Below are positions 7,807-16,897 of a stretch of DNA of 64,000 nucleotides, piece by piece. Source of the stretch: Phycisphaerae bacterium (GTDB lineage Bacteria; Planctomycetota; Phycisphaerae; UBA1845; UTPLA1); contig JAFGQA010000406.1 of assembly GCA_016935885.1 (NCBI GenBank), positions 17,356 to 81,355 of the forward strand, written 5' to 3'. Numbering within the stretch: position 1 is the stretch's first letter; each line of letters begins with the position of its first letter. Below the pieces are notes generated by a model that saw nothing but the letters and a program-made list of their open reading frames with translations, had not been told where the DNA came from and made no database searches. A program made the position numbers and the translations under genes.

Positions 7807-9555
7807 GTGGCCAAGAAGTCAACGCCATCCGCGGGTGGCATTATCGGGATCATCCTGGGCCTCGTCGTGGTGGCCGGAATCGCCGGCACGCCGCTTTACC
7901 TGGCCTACCTTCGGGCCGACGCGCGCACCCTGGACATCGCAGTGCAAGACGACATCGAAACGATCCGGCGTGTCGTGCTGAGCCTTGACGACAACCTCAG
8001 CCTGATGTCGGACGCCTACGAGTCCCTGGGGGGAGAGGCCGTGCCAGACAAGAAGGATATGGGCAGTCTTCTGACTGCGAACAGAGAACTGCTGGAAAAG
8101 GCAGAAGCTGCGGTCAGGCGGCTTGGCACGATGCGCCAGGGTTCTGAGTCGGCGGGTGCTCACCTCGGCGCGAACCGGATCAAGGCGATCTTCTACCTCA
8201 CGGCTGGGAAGTTGCACAGCAGCCGGGCTCAATTCGAGGAATCCCAGGCAAGTGCGATGCGCCGTGACGCCGAACAACGCGCTCAGGCGGTTGCGGCGCT
8301 GATCCGAACGAGCGAGGCCATCGAAATCCAAAAACCCACTGAGGCCTTGGCGTTTGTGGAGATGCGAAGCCGCGCGTTGGATGCCGAGCTCACCCCGCTG
8401 CGCGGACGGGTTACTCAGTTGCGTGGGCGCGTTGCGGAGATGAACGAGAGGCTTGCTCAACTCGAAGCCACGGCGGCGGAAGCTCGCCGCCAGCTCGCTG
8501 AGTTGGACTCCCAAGGACCGTTGTCCTCTGGCGATGACGCGGCGTACATCAGACTCTCCGACACGGCCCGGGCGGCCGAGGCCGAAGCGGCCGCTCTGCA
8601 AAACGGCAGCATTGAGGGAGCAACGGCCCTTCTTGACGGCGGTGGCGACTTGCTCGACGTGGTCTATGAAGGTGGCACCCTCCAGATGGGTATCCGTGAC
8701 TTGCAGCTCGCAATCCAACTGCTCAACGAGCAAGTCGAGGTACGAGAGCAGGCGAAGGCGAACCTCGCCGGGCAGCGCGCGTACTTCGGAGACCTGGTTT
8801 CTCGCCTTGACGAGCAGAAACGCGAGATCGACGCAAGAATAGATGACCGGGCTTCGGACATCGATGACCTGCTGGCAAAAGCCAGCCAACACGCGAAGGC
8901 CGCACAAGAGGCCCGGGACGAGGCGCTGGTTGCCCTTGAGAAGAAGGCCGAGGACTTCGCGAATCTCGCCATCAACGCGGCGAAGATGCGAACGCGGGAC
9001 GCCAGCACAGCCCTGCGTGAGCTGGGCGATGCAGTCGACGAACGTCTCCAGCGTATCAGCAGGGACGGTGATACCGAGGCGGGGATGCAGTGCCTGGCCG
9101 CCGAGATCGCCTATCAGAACGCCCTCGTGCGGCTGAACCAGATCAACGCCCTGCAGTCCAGCTTTGAGACGGAGACATTCATTGCGAACATGACTGGGCG
9201 AGAGACCCCGGCCGCGATCAGTGAAACGGTCGAGGACCTCCGGGGCAAGGCCGCGAACTACCTCAACTCGGCCCTGGCCATGCTCGGCAAGGCCCGAGAC
9301 CAAATCAAAGGTACGAACGTCAAGGCCTCCGACGGCACAACGGTCAGCGGCAGCCATTACCTCTGGCAGATGGACGTGGGTCGGGCCGCCATTCACCTGC
9401 TTCAGGCCAACCTCGCGGCGGATCCGTCCGAGCGATTCGAGGCCCGACAAACGGCCTATGGGGCGCTCGTCGAAGCCGCACAAGGACGCGAGCAGAGTCC
9501 CCTCCTCACACCTGCGATCGACACACTCCAGTACATCCAGCGGACAGCGCGGTAG
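7807..9555 (+). CDS. Membrane-anchored coiled-coil protein, function unknown
   Basis: The 582-residue protein starts at a GTG preceded at 8 bases by GGGAGGAG; a start 18 bases upstream would overlap that site. After a short basic start (VAKKSTPSAGG) one membrane helix covers about residues 11-34, and almost all the rest is charged, alanine-rich helix with heptad character, for example AQLEATAAEARRQLAELDSQ and later REQAKANLAGQRAYFGDLVS. Such a shape suits a spacer, scaffold or tether in the periplasm or cytoplasm. I recognise no enzyme domain. It has its own promoter and is followed 39 bases later by a family B element. Confidence 0.8.
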   Translation: MAKKSTPSAGGIIGIILGLVVVAGIAGTPLYLAYLRADARTLDIAVQDDIETIRRVVLSLDDNLSLMSDAYESLGGEAVPDKKDMGSLLTANRELLEKAEAAVRRLGTMRQGSESAGAHLGANRIKAIFYLTAGKLHSSRAQFEESQASAMRRDAEQRAQAVAALIRTSEAIEIQKPTEALAFVEMRSRALDAELTPLRGRVTQLRGRVAEMNERLAQLEATAAEARRQLAELDSQGPLSSGDDAAYIRLSDTARAAEAEAAALQNGSIEGATALLDGGGDLLDVVYEGGTLQMGIRDLQLAIQLLNEQVEVREQAKANLAGQRAYFGDLVSRLDEQKREIDARIDDRASDIDDLLAKASQHAKAAQEARDEALVALEKKAEDFANLAINAAKMRTRDASTALRELGDAVDERLQRISRDGDTEAGMQCLAAEIAYQNALVRLNQINALQSSFETETFIANMTGRETPAAISETVEDLRGKAANYLNSALAMLGKARDQIKGTNVKASDGTTVSGSHYLWQMDVGRAAIHLLQANLAADPSERFEARQTAYGALVEAAQGREQSPLLTPAIDTLQYIQRTAR

Positions 9556-9594
9556 CTCCCCGGCACTCTCTCGAGACACTTCGGAGTCAAGCCA

Positions 9595-9736
9595 GTGTGC
9601 ATGACAGTCTAGGCGGGTGCCACTGGCAGCTTGCCTGCCAGTGTGGATGCCCCACGCGCCCACCGGAGAGACCGCACGGGCGGACAAGCGGCCCGTGGCA
9701 CCCAGAATCGAATGCCGCCGAAACTGTCACGGACCC
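9595..9736. mobile_element. Family B element, complete copy with perfect 9-bp target duplication
   Basis: This 142-bp copy is the clearest of the family. It is flanked by GTCAAGCCA at 9586-9594 and 9737-9745, identical in all 9 bases. The ends GTGTGCATGACAG and CTGTCACGGACCC are inverted repeats matching at 10 of 13 positions, and the similarity continues into the AGGCGG/CCGCC sequence behind them. Both internal stems are present (the second with one change). Confidence 0.87.
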
Positions 9737-9810
9737 GTCAAGCCATCACCTCTCGGCGCAACCGTTGTCTCAGCAGCGCGAAAAAAAACGCCGATAATCC
9801 TGGTTCTGGC

Positions 9811-9838
9811 TTGACAAGCCAGTCATTTATGTTAATAT
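9811..9838 (+). promoter_or_regulatory. Probable promoter of the ArsR-methyltransferase regulator
   Basis: TTGACA (9811-9816) and TAATAT (9833-9838) are separated by 16 bp. Transcription would start near 9845, almost on the ATG at 9847, so the message may be leaderless. An imperfect dyad, TATTC at 9836-9840 facing GGATA at 9849-9853 with ATAT in between, overlaps the start and is a candidate operator. Confidence 0.6.
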
Positions 9839-9846
9839 TCGGATAT

Positions 9847-10842
9847 ATGGATAGATTCGGCGCACCGTTGCGGATTGGTTCACTCCACCTTCAGGGAAGC
9901 GAGGATGTCCTTCGCTCGCTGGCGGACCCCGTCCGACTGAAGCTCTTGCAACTGCTTCTGTTGGAGGAACTTAACGTCTCAGAACTGGTCGAGATCATGG
10001 GGCAGCCGCAGTCTACGACTTCCCGCCATCTCAAGGTGCTCCGATCAGCCGGGCTCGTTCACGACCGCCGTGACGGCACGACGGTCCTATACAGCGCGGC
10101 CGATGGAGCCGCCGATGAAGACGATCTGAGGGCGGTTCTCATCGATTGGCTCAAACGGCGGCCGGTGACCGAGGTTCTGCGCGACCGGCTGCAGAGGGTC
10201 CTCCTGAAGCGTCAGGACGACGCCGTCGGCTTCTTTGAGCGGCTCGGTAATCGGTGGGATGCGCTCCGGTGGGAGGCCTTTGGGGAGGCTTTTGCCACCG
10301 AGGCGTTTCTCGCGCTCTTGCCTCGCGAGTGGACCGTCGCGGACATCGGCGCTGGAACGGGGTTTCTGCTGCCTACGCTCGCGGACAACTTCTGCCACGT
10401 GATCGCCGTGGAGCCGGCGCCGACCATGCTCGAGTGCGCCCGGCGGCGACTCGCCGGACGTGACGGTCGGAACGTCACGTTTCACCAGGGCAGCCTCAGC
10501 CAATTGCCCATACGGGACGAGGCTTGTGATCTGGCCGTTGCCTGCTTGGTGCTCCATCACGTGCCCGAGCCGGACGTAGCCCTGGCAGAGATGCACCGCA
10601 TCGTTCGGCCCGGTGGACGGGTCCTTATTGTGGAGCAGGAAGCTCACGAAGACCCGGCATTCCATGACATGATGCAGGACCACTGGTGGGGCTTCGAACC
10701 CGGGGGTCTTGCCCAGCAGACCATGGCTGTGGGCTTTGGAGGCGTCAGGCACCACAGGCTGGCGACGGCCAAGGAGCAACCCGGTTCTGTTGAGTCGCCG
10801 GGCCTTTTCGTCGTGACAGGCGAGCGCCCCAGTCGGTCATAG
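9847..10842 (+). CDS. ArsR-family regulator fused to a SAM-dependent methyltransferase domain (SahR-like)
   Basis: The 331-residue protein has an ArsR winged helix at about 17-85 (LADPVRLKLLQLLL; QSTTSRHLKVLRSAGLV) and a class I methyltransferase fold from about 125, with the SAM-binding DIGAGTG at 166-172 and PGGRVLIVE at 255-263. It lies 56 bases before ahcY on the same strand. SahR, an ArsR-family repressor studied in proteobacteria, controls SAM-cycle genes in response to S-adenosylhomocysteine; the linkage here suggests the same role, by analogy. No ribosome-binding site precedes the ATG, and the promoter is only a few bases away. The next possible start would cut the helix-turn-helix. 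Confidence 0.85.
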   Translation: MDRFGAPLRIGSLHLQGSEDVLRSLADPVRLKLLQLLLLEELNVSELVEIMGQPQSTTSRHLKVLRSAGLVHDRRDGTTVLYSAADGAADEDDLRAVLIDWLKRRPVTEVLRDRLQRVLLKRQDDAVGFFERLGNRWDALRWEAFGEAFATEAFLALLPREWTVADIGAGTGFLLPTLADNFCHVIAVEPAPTMLECARRRLAGRDGRNVTFHQGSLSQLPIRDEACDLAVACLVLHHVPEPDVALAEMHRIVRPGGRVLIVEQEAHEDPAFHDMMQDHWWGFEPGGLAQQTMAVGFGGVRHHRLATAKEQPGSVESPGLFVVTGERPSRS

Positions 10843-10898
10843 GAAACAACGGACACAGGTCGTATTGAATATAGACAAGGATGAACCGGAGAAACGCG

Positions 10899-12323
10899 AT
10901 GACAACCATGACAACGACACAGGACTTCAAGGTGGCGGACCTGAGCCTTGCCCACTTCGGCCGCAAGGAGATTGAGCTGGCCGAGCACGAGATGCCGGGC
11001 TTGATGGCGATCCGAAGGGAGTACGCCGCGCAGAGGCCGTTGACGGGCGCCAGGATCACTGGCTCGTTGCACATGACCGTGCAGACCGCCGTGCTGATCG
11101 AGACACTCGTAGACCTGGGCGCCCAGGTCCGTTGGGCAAGCTGCAACATCTTCAGCACACAGGACCACGCCGCGGCGGCGATAGCGAAGGACGGCATTCC
11201 CGTGTTTGCCTGGAAGGGTGAGACGCTTGAGGAGTACTGGTGGTGCACCAATCAGGCCCTCACGTGGCCCGGCAACGCCGGGCCCACGATGATCGTAGAC
11301 GACGGCGGCGATGCCACGTTGCTGGTCCACAAGGGCTATGAATTCAACAAGGCGGGCCGGGTCCCGGGCCCGGACACGACGGACGTTCACGAGATGAAGA
11401 TCATCCTCAAGCTCCTCGCGGCAGAGCAGGCCCGCGACCCGCAGCGGTGGATCAGGGTTGCCAAGGACATCGTCGGCACCAGCGAGGAAACAACAACGGG
11501 CGTGATTCGCCTTTATCAGATGCAGGAGAACGGAACGCTGCTGTTCCCCGCGTTCAACGTCAACGACTCCGTCACCAAGAGCAAATTCGACAACCTGTAC
11601 GGTTGCAGGCACTCGCTGGTGGACGGGATCATGCGGGCCACCGACGTCATGCTCGCCGGCAAGGTCGCGGTCGTGTGTGGCTACGGCGACGTGGGCAAGG
11701 GCTGTGCCCAGAGCCTGCGCGGCCAGGGATGTCGCGTCATCGTCACAGAGATTGACCCGATCTGTGCCCTACAGGCGGCGATGGAGGGTTACCAGGTCCT
11801 GACAATGGAGGATATCGTCGAGACGGCTGACGTGTTCGTCACCGCAACGGGCAACTTCGATGTCCTTACGGCTGAGCACATGAGGCGGATGAAGCACAAC
11901 GCCATCGTCGGCAACATCGGGCACTTCGATCACGAGATCGACATGGCGGGGTTGGCGAAGCTGCCTGGCATCAGAAAGGTCAACATCAAGCCGCAAGTCG
12001 ACGAATGGGTCTTTCCCGACGGCCATTCGATCATCGTGCTGGCGGAGGGCCGGCTGCTGAACCTCGGCTGTGCGACGGGCCATCCGAGCTTCGTGATGAG
12101 TAATAGCTTCGCCAACCAGGTGCTTGCGCAGATGGACCTGTGGGAGAACCGCGGTCACTACGACAAGAAGGTATTCACCCTGCCTAAACACCTGGACGAG
12201 AAGGTCGCGCGGCTTCACCTCGACAAGCTCGGTGTCAAGCTGACCACGCTAACCCAGGCCCAGGCGGACTATATCAGCGTACCGGTCGACGGCCCCTACA
12301 AGCCGGATCATTACCGGTATTAG
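10899..12323 (+). CDS. ahcY: S-adenosylhomocysteine hydrolase
   Basis: The 474-residue enzyme splits S-adenosylhomocysteine into homocysteine and adenosine, removing the inhibitory by-product of methylation. The family is unmistakable: [20 protein letters not shown] near the start, [17 protein letters not shown], the NAD-binding [13 protein letters not shown], and the C-terminal end [17 protein letters not shown] 7 bases before the ATG at 10899 supports this start over one 18 bases upstream. It follows the SahR-like gene and is likely its target; GTATTGAATAT at 10862-10872 in the gap resembles, in reverse, the ATATTC core in the regulator's own promoter. Confidence 0.97.
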   Translation: MTTMTTTQDFKVADLSLAHFGRKEIELAEHEMPGLMAIRREYAAQRPLTGARITGSLHMTVQTAVLIETLVDLGAQVRWASCNIFSTQDHAAAAIAKDGIPVFAWKGETLEEYWWCTNQALTWPGNAGPTMIVDDGGDATLLVHKGYEFNKAGRVPGPDTTDVHEMKIILKLLAAEQARDPQRWIRVAKDIVGTSEETTTGVIRLYQMQENGTLLFPAFNVNDSVTKSKFDNLYGCRHSLVDGIMRATDVMLAGKVAVVCGYGDVGKGCAQSLRGQGCRVIVTEIDPICALQAAMEGYQVLTMEDIVETADVFVTATGNFDVLTAEHMRRMKHNAIVGNIGHFDHEIDMAGLAKLPGIRKVNIKPQVDEWVFPDGHSIIVLAEGRLLNLGCATGHPSFVMSNSFANQVLAQMDLWENRGHYDKKVFTLPKHLDEKVARLHLDKLGVKLTTLTQAQADYISVPVDGPYKPDHYRY

Positions 12324-12479
12324 GAGCCACGCAGGGATAACGAAGACGGACGATCTGCCAAACAGCAGGCCAAGCCAGGCGGCACAATCGGCCACGCCAT
12401 TCCTGCGCCATGCCTTCGCCGGATTGCCTGCCCCGACTGAAGGACTGACTGTCTTCGCGGTAGTTCATGGAAGGACGGA

Positions 12480-14042
12480 CTACTGCAGGATGGCGTCAAC
12501 AAACAGAGGCAGATCTTCGTGCGTAATCTGACCGTCCTTGTTCATGTCGGCGCCCCATCGTGCGCGCAACGACCGGCCTTCGGTGCCGTGGAGAAGCATC
12601 TCCACGAAGGCGCCGATGTCCTTGCCGGTTAGGAAGCGATCACCATCGGCGTCGCCGGTTCCCTTGAGGACGTCGTAGTCATAGGTGTTGCATATGCTGG
12701 GCGCCATGAACAGGTAGGTGTCGTCATCGTTCAGCGCACCGTCCCCGGTCAAGTCCGCCTTGGCGATGAGGACCGGGTCGTCCTCCTCGCCGGAAAGGAC
12801 CCTCACAAACAACGGAAGATCAGTGCCGTCAACGTTGCCGTCGCTGTTCATGTCGCCGTCGCCGGGCGGTGGCAGATCGTCGAACCAGTGAGGTATCGTC
12901 AGGAACGGATCGCCGACCAGCGTCCACATCCAATCGTCGAACACCGCTGAGATGTGAAGAGACTCGCCGAGCGTCCAGCCTTCCCGCAACGCCGCCAGGA
13001 GCGTCTCGGGACAGGGCCCCAGACAGCAGCCCGGCTCCCCGGTGGATCCGATCGCGGCAGCATAACCGGCGGCCAAGGCGTTGGGGACATAGCGGGCACC
13101 TTCGTTCACCGTGCTCCGTACGGTCGTGGCACCCCAACTGTTGTAGTTGAACGCCAGGATGCGGGAGCCCGCGTCCGGGTGGTATAGCCGGTCATCGTCC
13201 CATCCCACGACGTCATGTGTGCCGAATCTGAAAGCATCGCGTGGTGTCTGATCTGTGTCGGCGTTGAACTGTGTCCAGGGGATCTCCGCCAAGTCAGGTT
13301 CCTGGACCGCGTACTTCAGCCAATACCAGGTTGAGCCGGGTAGGGCACCGTCCGTGTAATCGTACCAGACGTGCTCGGTGTTGATGTAGTGATTGGGATC
13401 CTCGATCGCCTTGGCCCGCTGTGTTAGGGCCATGGCGTCCGCCAGGGTCGGTCCGTCGATTCGGGCCACCATGTAGCGGTGCGGGTCCATCGTGGCCTTT
13501 GTGATTCGCCCGCCGGCGGGCAACATCAGGCCAACCCACTGCGGATTGTCGTGATCGTTGTAGCCCTGCTGCCCGGGGAGAGTCATGGGACCGGGTGGCA
13601 AATAGTCGTCGTACACGTCCTCCAGGGCATCAGCCACTGAGTATCCGCCAGGACCGCCATAATACGGATCATCGTAGTGCCCCGGCACGCCGTATCCGAT
13701 GATGATCCCCATGATCTTGGTTTCGAGAGCGGGGTCGTTGTCCAGGAGGTCGCGCACCGGGCCGATGATTTGGTCCTGCACTTCCGCCTTGTCGAGCAGG
13801 TGTTCCTCGAGCGAGGCATTGAGGCCGATCATGTTCTCCGCAGGGATGCTCCGCTCCTGCTGATACCAAGCCGCCCAGTCGACGCTGTCTTGACAGTTGA
13901 GGTTGTAAAGAACCAGCCAACTGTCCGGCATGTCGGCGGTCCGCTCGTCGGGGAGGACGATCACTTCAGAGGTGGCCCGAGAGAACGTCGCGATAGCTAG
14001 GGATATCGCCGTGGTTATAAGAGTGATGCGCCCGGCAGCCAT
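12480..14042 (-). CDS. Secreted TIGR03790-like protein with C-terminal dockerin-type repeats
   Basis: The 520-residue protein has a signal peptide (about residues 1-24), then a domain whose sequence (SWLVLYNLNCQDSVDWAAWY, RSIPAENMIGLN, IIIGYGVPGHY) matches my memory of the TIGR03790 family of bacterial secreted proteins of unknown function. The last 130 residues hold four calcium-binding dockerin/EF-hand loops: DMNSDGNVDGTDL, DLTGDGALNDDD, DADGDRFLTGKD and DMNKDGQITHEDL. Dockerin loops normally bind cohesins on the cell surface or in complexes. The ATG is preceded by AGAGGATC. It is convergent with ahcY and upstream of two PEP-CTERM genes on the same strand. Confidence 0.8.
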   Translation of the reverse strand: MAAGRITLITTAISLAIATFSRATSEVIVLPDERTADMPDSWLVLYNLNCQDSVDWAAWYQQERSIPAENMIGLNASLEEHLLDKAEVQDQIIGPVRDLLDNDPALETKIMGIIIGYGVPGHYDDPYYGGPGGYSVADALEDVYDDYLPPGPMTLPGQQGYNDHDNPQWVGLMLPAGGRITKATMDPHRYMVARIDGPTLADAMALTQRAKAIEDPNHYINTEHVWYDYTDGALPGSTWYWLKYAVQEPDLAEIPWTQFNADTDQTPRDAFRFGTHDVVGWDDDRLYHPDAGSRILAFNYNSWGATTVRSTVNEGARYVPNALAAGYAAAIGSTGEPGCCLGPCPETLLAALREGWTLGESLHISAVFDDWMWTLVGDPFLTIPHWFDDLPPPGDGDMNSDGNVDGTDLPLFVRVLSGEEDDPVLIAKADLTGDGALNDDDTYLFMAPSICNTYDYDVLKGTGDADGDRFLTGKDIGAFVEMLLHGTEGRSLRARWGADMNKDGQITHEDLPLFVDAILQ

Positions 14043-14487
14043 GATCCTCTACATACTCCTCCTGTGAGAGTTCACCGATCCATCGTGCCGACAGCGAACC
14101 GCAGAGGCAGAGTGCGTGTGATCAAAGCTGCGCGTCCGGGTCCCCCCTTGACGAGAAGATGTACCCTACCCCGCCCTACGCGTCAGGACTATCCCTCCCA
14201 CCACGGGCTCAAGGCGCCGGCTCTTGACCAACTGCCGATGTTCCACTGCCCCCGCCATAAACCCACCCGGCTCAAAGCGAACCTGACCCATAAGCAAAAG
14301 TGGGAACAAGGCCGCCTGGCCCAGAGACCACCGGCCCCATCCCCACTGTCAGGTCCACTTCTCCCTGCGGGCCCGTATCCCACGGACCCCTCAAGCTCCA
14401 AACACCCCTCTCATCACGCTCTGCGGACTCTCCTCCCCGCTCGCTCGCTCGCCGCTCCCTTACTTCGCCACACCACCCGTCGCGGCT
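14043..14487. other. Intergenic region, nothing recognised
   Basis: These 445 bases separate two leftward genes for secreted proteins. They are pyrimidine-rich on the plus strand with a short CGCT run near 14440. I see no RNA gene, promoter of good quality, terminator or member of the repeat families found elsewhere in the window. Open frames here have no protein-like composition. Confidence 0.5.
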
Positions 14488-15171
14488 TCAGCGCCGCCGG
14501 ATCAAGACCAAGGCCCCGATGCCAAGAAGAGCCAACGTGCTCGGCTCGGGAATCAAGGAGATGTCAAAGATAATCACGTCGTAGGACTGGTTGATCGTCG
14601 CACTGCCGCCGCCACCAATCTCGGCGAAGGCCTCCACCCAGTTATTCAGGGACATGTCCAAGAACCTCTCGGGGAGAGGAATCTGCGACCCAAGCTCCGT
14701 GATCTCACATATGCCGGTGAAATCACCCGAGTTCGTCCCATACCGAGGAAAGGCGTCCGGGTTGTGTGTCCATTCATCGTTGTTCCAGGTGCGACCACCG
14801 CCCGTCCGCTCATGGATGGCGATCTCGCCGCCTTGATCGACATAAGACGTGGACATCACGACGTCATAGTTGCCCAGAGCATAGACAGTCACTCCAGAGA
14901 TATAGTACCCCTCCGCGATGTCGACGTCGAAGGTAACGGTATCTTCCTGGACCACCTGCCCGGCCTCATCAGATGTGACGGTAAACTCAACATCCGTAAA
15001 GGTGATCGTGCTGCCGCTGATATCCGGGATCCCAAACAGCGTTGCTTCATCGCCGTTAAACGCATGGAAGTGATCGCCGTATCCCTCCCACGGATCAGCC
15101 CCAGCCTGGGCCGTAACGAGGACACCTACCGCAACCATAGCCACACCGCACAGTGCTAGTTTACGCAACAT
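14488..15171 (-). CDS. PEP-CTERM sorting domain protein
   Basis: The 227-residue protein has a signal peptide ending near QAGADP, a beta-rich body and a C-terminal PEP-CTERM signal: PEPSTLALLGIGALVLIRRR, consisting of PEP, a hydrophobic helix and arginines. PEP-CTERM proteins are recognised by an exosortase and usually end up on the cell surface or in an extracellular matrix. The body carries no enzyme motif I know. It lies 72 bases downstream of a second PEP-CTERM gene of similar length, suggesting that both are made together. Confidence 0.88.
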   Translation of the reverse strand: MLRKLALCGVAMVAVGVLVTAQAGADPWEGYGDHFHAFNGDEATLFGIPDISGSTITFTDVEFTVTSDEAGQVVQEDTVTFDVDIAEGYYISGVTVYALGNYDVVMSTSYVDQGGEIAIHERTGGGRTWNNDEWTHNPDAFPRYGTNSGDFTGICEITELGSQIPLPERFLDMSLNNWVEAFAEIGGGGSATINQSYDVIIFDISLIPEPSTLALLGIGALVLIRRR

Positions 15172-15243
15172 ACTTCACTCCCTTAGCCAAAATGAATGAT
15201 GCCTCTTCTCTCTTTTCCCTTCAACCGAATGATCTATCGAAGC

Positions 15244-15945
15244 TCATCTCGCGCCACGGCGTGACCGCCGCAACAGCGCGATGCAAGAACTCGCCAAAAG
15301 CAACAATGAACCAGGCTCTGGAACGATAATCCGCACACCCAGCTTCTCTATATACGAGCCGGCCAGACCGTCATCAACGGAGAGAATATTCTCATCCTGT
15401 ATCTGGAACTTATACACGTCAGTGTACGGGATCGTGATCGTTAGCTCGCCGTACCATGTGCCCCCATCCTCAGCATCGTACTCATAGACGACCGGAACCG
15501 CCTGTGTGATGGGTAAGTGCCAAGCATCGAGTGGGGCAACACGGAAGTTCGTCTGCACGTTGAAAATGGACGAATCGCTGGGATCCGCGCCCGTGTTCTC
15601 CCACAGACCCCATTCCTGAATCGTGACGTCGGTGATCCGCTCGGCGGGGCCACCAACCGCGTTGCGCACGTCGAGTTTCACCCTGGTGACGTCCGTGATG
15701 CTTGTGGGATACGTTGGAGAACTCCGCTCCGCTCTGAAGCCTTCTATGCTATCAAACGTGAAGCCCGTGTGGGTGATCGTTGGTGATTTGAACAAATCGA
15801 TATCGTTGTTTTGGCCCTCGCTCCAGCCGAACCGCGTGTTTGCCCCTGCCGGGTTGCTCCAAGGGACAGCAGCGGAAGCAGGCAGCTGGACCACACAGAC
15901 GACAGCCGCCAGAACGGCAATCAACGCACTCCGTTTGTTCATCAT
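15244..15945 (-). CDS. PEP-CTERM sorting domain protein (second copy type)
   Basis: The 233-residue protein starts at the ATG at 15945, which has GGAAGG 7 bases ahead. It has a signal peptide (MMNKRSALIAVLAAVVCVV) and ends with PEPGSLLLLASSCIALLRR plus further arginines, a PEP-CTERM sorting signal. The middle is beta-rich with repeated threonines and aspartates and no known catalytic motif. The overall plan matches the gene just downstream, although identity is low. No exosortase gene is in the window. Confidence 0.86.
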   Translation of the reverse strand: MMNKRSALIAVLAAVVCVVQLPASAAVPWSNPAGANTRFGWSEGQNNDIDLFKSPTITHTGFTFDSIEGFRAERSSPTYPTSITDVTRVKLDVRNAVGGPAERITDVTIQEWGLWENTGADPSDSSIFNVQTNFRVAPLDAWHLPITQAVPVVYEYDAEDGGTWYGELTITIPYTDVYKFQIQDENILSVDDGLAGSYIEKLGVRIIVPEPGSLLLLASSCIALLRRSRRGAR

Positions 15946-16897
15946 GGGACTTCCTTCCACCGCAATGGATATCGCCTTCTGTCTAAATGCCCCTCCGCGT
16001 GCGCCTTACCCGTCCTCACCACGCATCCAGGGCGTTCCCTACCACTTACAGATCGCAATGTACTGGTTTCCCGGACCTGTGTCAAGGTCAGACGCCGTTC
16101 CTTCTGGTTTTTTTTTGAATTCCCCTAACCGCCGTGACCCCGTCAGCTCGCACGACGAGGAGGCAGCCCCCTTACCGCAGTGCCCCGGCAACGTGTTCGA
16201 GCACCCGCGCACGCCAGGAAACTGCCGTAACCAATTGACATGAATAATGTTATAGGACCTCCTCGATTCGCGAGGGCGTCCGCGGTCCGCCTCACGGCCC
16301 ATCTCCGGTCCCCCCGCGCCTCTGCGTTGCCCCGGGCACGCGTCGCTCCCTGCGCGCCAGACTGCGTCGAGGTCCACCGGCCGCCACAATCAACCGCGGA
16401 CCTTGTGCGAGCGGTGACTCCGGCCTAGCAGCCCGATCACGTGGGCCGGATTCACTCCCCGATCGCTCGTAGCGGCACGCGGTGTCCCCTGCTCCGCTCG
16501 CGACGCGCCGCATGCGGGCTCTGTCGCTTACGCCCGTGCCCTCCAGGTCCGTGCGACTTCGGGCGGCATTCGATTCTGGGTAACACGGGCGGCTTGCCCC
16601 GCCCGCACGGCCTCTCCGGTGGGCGCATGGGGCCATGCACACTGGCAGACAAGCTGCCAGTGCCACCCGCCGCATGGGGGATGCGCATTGGTAGGCGAGT
16701 TGCCAGTGGCACTTCCCTGAACTGTCACGGACCCGCGACCTCCCGCGTTCGTATTGCCTTTGCTTGCATCAAGGTGTTAGAATAGATGGGTTGCGGAGGG
16801 TTCGAGCGGAAGCTCGTCGCGGCAAGCCGTTTGGGCGAGTTGGTGAGCCATCAGGGCCTGCCTCGGCAAGTACGTCAACACGAGGGTGAGGAGTTCC
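15946..16897. other. Long intergenic region with a compound family B element
   Basis: No gene is recognised in these 952 bases. A T-run of nine at 16109-16117 is present without a convincing hairpin before it. The part from 16250 to 16545 is GC-rich with several short inverted repeats but no pattern I can name. An enlarged, inverted family B element occupies 16546-16734. The final 160 bases lead into the next gene and include a GAGGAG ribosome-binding site at 16888-16893. Confidence 0.5.
16546..16734. mobile_element. Family B element, inverted and enlarged
   Basis: Read on the plus strand the sequence is the reverse of the other copies: it begins GGTCCGTGCGACTTCGGGCG, has the CACGGGCGG stem first and the CACTGGCAG stem second, and ends CTGTCACGGACCC. 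An extra segment of about 45 bp with a third, degenerate stem (GCCAGTGGCAC) follows the second stem, so the copy may be a nested or partly duplicated one. I see no convincing 9-bp target duplication. Confidence 0.65.

Noticed and set aside
7819..9687. Long leftward open frame (about 620 codons) opposite the coiled-coil gene
   Set aside because: It is the mirror of a real gene with a promoter, ribosome-binding site and heptad structure, and it extends into a family B repeat. High GC makes such antisense frames common.
10843..10898. SAH riboswitch before ahcY
   Set aside because: The gap is only 56 bases and lacks the conserved riboswitch core; an ArsR-type operator is a better explanation.
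14064..14573. Rightward open frame of 169 codons in a gap
   Set aside because: Composition rich in proline, arginine and histidine, no start signal, and it runs into the end of a PEP-CTERM gene.
16083..16125. Intrinsic terminator at a T-run of nine
   Set aside because: No stable stem stands before it on either strand; only a 5-bp stem (GACCT/AGGTC) with a wide loop is possible.
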